Positions 5,825 through 7,834 of a DNA stretch of 7,834 bases are shown here, in pieces. Position numbers and translations under genes: made by a program. Location of the stretch: the NCBI GenBank assembly GCA_031259345.1, contig JAIRLQ010000216.1:1-7834 (forward strand). Reading direction: 5' to 3'. Numbering within the stretch: the stretch's first letter is position 1; every line of letters begins with the position of its first letter. The notes beneath the pieces were generated by a model that saw only the letters and a program-made list of their open reading frames with translations, was not told the origin of the DNA and ran no database searches. The stretch comes from Treponema sp. Lineage in GTDB: Bacteria; Spirochaetota; Spirochaetia; Treponematales; Breznakiellaceae.

Positions 5825-5846
5825 AGCCGTAAGGGCAAACGTGATT

Positions 5847-5880
5847 TTTATATGACAGCGGTACTTTATAGGACAAGCGG
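5847..5880. repeat. Imperfect tandem direct repeat, period 18 bases
   Basis: TTTATATGACAGCGG (5847-5861) is followed 18 bases later by TTTATAGGACAAGCGG (5865-5880), differing by one substitution and one inserted base. It lies between the pepF stop codon and the cupin promoter. A related string, TTTATGGACAGC, occurs at 4399-4410. The function is unknown; it could be a regulator half-site pair or decayed repeat sequence. Confidence 0.4.
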
Positions 5881-5895
5881 CGTTTTTAGGGGTTT

Positions 5896-7698
5896 TTATA
5901 CTGCCTTGTCCAGTTCTTCGACTATCCTTCCAAAAACTTTGCAGGCCGCTTCTACCGGCGCGGGCGACGACATGTCCACACCGGCGACTTTAAGGCTTTC
6001 GATGGGGAAGCGGGAACCCCCGGATTTAAGAAAGGCAAAGTAATCACGCTTTTCATCTTCGCCGCCGGCTAAAACCCGTTCCGCCAGGGCCAGAGCCGCG
6101 GAAATTCCTGTGGCATATTTGTACACATAAAAAGCACGGTAAAAGTGAGGTATGCGCAGCCCTTCAAGGTCGCTTAGGTCTTCGAGCGTCATGGCGTTTC
6201 CAAAATATTTTTCCAAAAGCAGGCGGTATTCGCCCCGCAGCACATCAACGGTAAGGGGCTTTCCCGCTTCTTCCATTTCGTGGGTAATTTTTTCGTATTC
6301 CGCAAACATGGTTTGGCGGTAGAGCGTGGCAAGAATATCGTCCGCCCGTTTGTTCGCAAGATACAGTTTTAGCCCGTCATTGGAAGATGCCGCTTCTTTA
6401 ATCAGATAACGGTACAAAAGTTCTTCGTTAAAAGTGCTTGCCACTTCCGCCTCAAAAATGGAATACGAGTAGTGCATGAACGGATTTGAAGCGGCGGAAT
6501 ACCATGAATGCATGGAATGCCCGCCTTCGTGGGCCAGGGTAAACACATCCCTTATGGCATCATCTTTGTAATTCATAAGAATGTAGGGATCGCCTGTGTA
6601 ACTGCCGGCGGAAAAAGCGCCTGAACGTTTGCCCTTGTTTTCGTAGCGGTCCGCCCAGCGGCCCAAAAGGCCCCCCCGCAGGGTGGCGGTATATTCTTCC
6701 CCCAGAGGAGAAAGGGCTTTTGAAACAAGATCTACCGCCTCGTTCCAGGCAGTATTCTTTTTTACATTGGGAATCATGGGGACATACACATCGTAGTGCC
6801 GCAGTTCGTCAAGTTTGAGGACGCGCTTTCTTAAGGTATAGTACCGGTGCAGGCTGTCAAGATTTTTGCCCACTGTGCTGATAAGATTGTCGTACACCGC
6901 TTCGCTCACATCATCGGCATAAAGAGAAGCGGCCCTGGCGGACGGAAAGCCCCGAATACGGGCGTTTATGACATCGATTTTAACTGAACCCGCATACAGC
7001 GCGGCAAGGGTTGTTTTATGGGCGTCAAAATGCCGGTAAAAAGCCGTGTAGGCTTTTTGGCGGAAAGAGCGATCCGGATTTTCCATAAACACCGGCCAGG
7101 TAGACTGCGAAAGAGGCCGCTTGCCTTCGGGAGTGTCAAGGACGCCAAAATCAATATCCACATTGGTGAGTACAGAAAAGGCCCCGTCTGCAAGATGCTC
7201 CCCCTCGGAATGAAGGGCGATGATGCGTTCTTCTTTGTCGCTTAATGTATAGGGTTTATAGCGCAGTAATTTTTTAAGGTAGATTTTGTATTCCTCAAGG
7301 ACGGGGTTTTCCAAAAAGGCGGCCATCTCTTTGTCGGGGATTGCCATAATTTCCGGATCTGCCCAGGACGCGGCGGCGTATACCCTGGAGGCCGCCATCA
7401 TGTACCTGCCTGTCATGGTACGGGCGGCGCTGTCCCCTTCGTCCTCGGTTTGGCGGAGATCGGAATAATAGCCCAGGCGTTCCCCAAGGATACTCAGGTT
7501 ACGGATAAAGACGAGCCATGCGGCAAGGCTTTCCGCGCCTCCGCCCAGGCTTCCCCGGAAAGAAGAAACAGTTTCCCCAAGTTTTTCATATTCTTCCAGA
7601 GCGCCGTTCCACGCTTCATCGCTTGGGAATAATTTTGAAAGATCCCAGGTATCTTCTTTTGCGGCCTCGCATCGCTTAAGGATTTGTTCTTTAGACAT
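5896..7698 (-). CDS. pepF: Oligoendopeptidase F, M3B family zinc metallopeptidase
   Basis: This 600-residue cytoplasmic peptidase, full length for PepF, hydrolyses short peptides of roughly 7-17 residues in intracellular peptide turnover. The zinc site is His390-Glu391-Gly-Gly-His394 (AHEGGHSMHS) with Glu418 as third ligand in EAEVASTFNEE, the M3 arrangement. The C-terminal FYRAFYVYKYATGISAA stretch carries the substrate-contacting tyrosines and histidine typical of the family. The N-terminus TWDLSKLFPSDEAW is also characteristic. I chose the ATG at 7698: AGAGGG (7709-7704) is 5 bases upstream, whereas the in-frame GTG at 7704 would overlap that binding site. A 176-base gap separates it from the cupin gene, so it is likely a separate transcription unit. 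Nothing ties it to the sugar genes. No signal peptide is seen. Confidence 0.95.
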   Translation of the reverse strand: MSKEQILKRCEAAKEDTWDLSKLFPSDEAWNGALEEYEKLGETVSSFRGSLGGGAESLAAWLVFIRNLSILGERLGYYSDLRQTEDEGDSAARTMTGRYMMAASRVYAAASWADPEIMAIPDKEMAAFLENPVLEEYKIYLKKLLRYKPYTLSDKEERIIALHSEGEHLADGAFSVLTNVDIDFGVLDTPEGKRPLSQSTWPVFMENPDRSFRQKAYTAFYRHFDAHKTTLAALYAGSVKIDVINARIRGFPSARAASLYADDVSEAVYDNLISTVGKNLDSLHRYYTLRKRVLKLDELRHYDVYVPMIPNVKKNTAWNEAVDLVSKALSPLGEEYTATLRGGLLGRWADRYENKGKRSGAFSAGSYTGDPYILMNYKDDAIRDVFTLAHEGGHSMHSWYSAASNPFMHYSYSIFEAEVASTFNEELLYRYLIKEAASSNDGLKLYLANKRADDILATLYRQTMFAEYEKITHEMEEAGKPLTVDVLRGEYRLLLEKYFGNAMTLEDLSDLEGLRIPHFYRAFYVYKYATGISAALALAERVLAGGEDEKRDYFAFLKSGGSRFPIESLKVAGVDMSSPAPVEAACKVFGRIVEELDKAV

Positions 7699-7720
7699 AA
7701 TCACCCTCTTTTTGGATTAG

Positions 7721-7752
7721 AGTTGTTTAAAAACCTCAGTTTTTAAACAACT
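7721..7752. repeat. AT-rich perfect palindrome upstream of pepF
   Basis: AGTTGTTTAAAAAC (7721-7734) and GTTTTTAAACAACT (7739-7752) are perfect 14-base inverted arms with a 4-base loop. They start 22 bases upstream of the pepF ATG. They lie downstream of the terminator for the preceding gene, so they are either a regulatory site or 5' leader hairpin of pepF, or a dispersed repeat. A possible -10 box TCTAAT (7721-7716, minus strand) abuts the palindrome, but it would leave a leader of only about 10 bases. Confidence 0.65.
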
Positions 7753-7758
7753 TCCGCT

Positions 7759-7788
7759 AAAAAAACAGCAAAATGCGGAGCATTTTGC
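7759..7788 (-). terminator. Rho-independent terminator of a minus-strand gene beyond the right edge
   Basis: Read on the minus strand, GCAAAATGC-TCC-GCATTTTGC forms a perfect 9-base stem with a 3-base loop (7788-7768). After two bases a run of 7 T follows (7765-7759). Geometry and T-tract are those of an intrinsic terminator. It would end a transcript entering from the right and separate it from pepF. Confidence 0.75.
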
Positions 7789-7789
7789 A

Positions 7790-7828
7790 GGACTTGTTCG
7801 GTAACCAACCGGGTTATTGAACAAGTCC
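7790..7828. repeat. Long imperfect palindrome at the right edge
   Basis: GGACTTGTTCGGTAACC (7790-7806) pairs with GGTTATTGAACAAGTCC (7812-7828): 17-base arms with only a central two-base mismatch, around a 5-base loop. It adjoins the terminator stem. A TATAAT hexamer (7834-7829, minus strand) sits directly outside it, but its -35 region is off the window. Possibly part of a dispersed intergenic repeat family or a hairpin at the 3' end of the upstream transcript. Confidence 0.65.
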
Positions 7829-7834
7829 ATTATA

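Noticed and set aside
1..7834. tRNA, rRNA, CRISPR array or prophage genes
   Set aside because: No cloverleaf, rRNA-like segment, regularly spaced repeats or phage-type gene was seen by eye.

Overview
The window looks like a chromosomal stretch from a bacterium of moderate GC content. It is densely coding, has short intergenic gaps, and carries several long imperfect palindromes between genes. The gene mix (a GatD-like polyol dehydrogenase, a ROK repressor, a mannose-6-phosphate-isomerase-like cupin and an M3 oligopeptidase) fits a fermentative, carbohydrate-using, host- or gut-associated bacterium. A Treponema-like spirochaete or a Firmicute would both fit. No marker gene fixes the taxon, so this is a weak inference.

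Layout, left to right. Positions 1-276 hold no gene I recognise but contain a widely spaced inverted repeat (63-80 / 224-242). Positions 277-3088 are a tight three-gene operon on the minus strand. In transcription order it encodes a GatD-like zinc dehydrogenase (2030-3088), a second zinc dehydrogenase of the same superfamily (968-2020) and a ribulose-phosphate 3-epimerase-family protein (277-975). The first two genes are 9 bases apart, and the last two overlap by 8 bases. A divergent 88-base promoter region separates this operon from a plus-strand ROK-family regulator (3177-4397). A 113-base convergent gap with two inverted repeats follows. Then comes a minus-strand two-domain cupin related to class I mannose-6-phosphate isomerase (4511-5719), with a strong ribosome binding site and its own apparent promoter. 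Upstream of it, also on the minus strand, is an oligoendopeptidase F (5896-7698). The right end (7705-7834) holds two palindromes and a Rho-independent terminator for a gene beyond the edge.

How the genes may work together (inference): the ROK protein probably senses a sugar or sugar phosphate and controls the divergent dehydrogenase-dehydrogenase-epimerase operon, and perhaps the cupin gene. Two polyol/ketose oxidoreductases, a C3 epimerase of ketose phosphates and an aldose-ketose isomerase-like cupin together suggest catabolism of a less common polyol or ketose by way of a ketose phosphate. No transporter or kinase lies in the window, so the substrate cannot be read from it. PepF is probably an unrelated housekeeping peptidase.

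The most interesting points are the unassigned sugar pathway with two dehydrogenases that seem to differ in cofactor preference, an 8-G tract at the dehydrogenase/epimerase junction where loss of one G would fuse the two proteins, overlapping divergent promoters with a possibly leaderless regulator mRNA, and several intergenic palindromes that may belong to dispersed repeat families.
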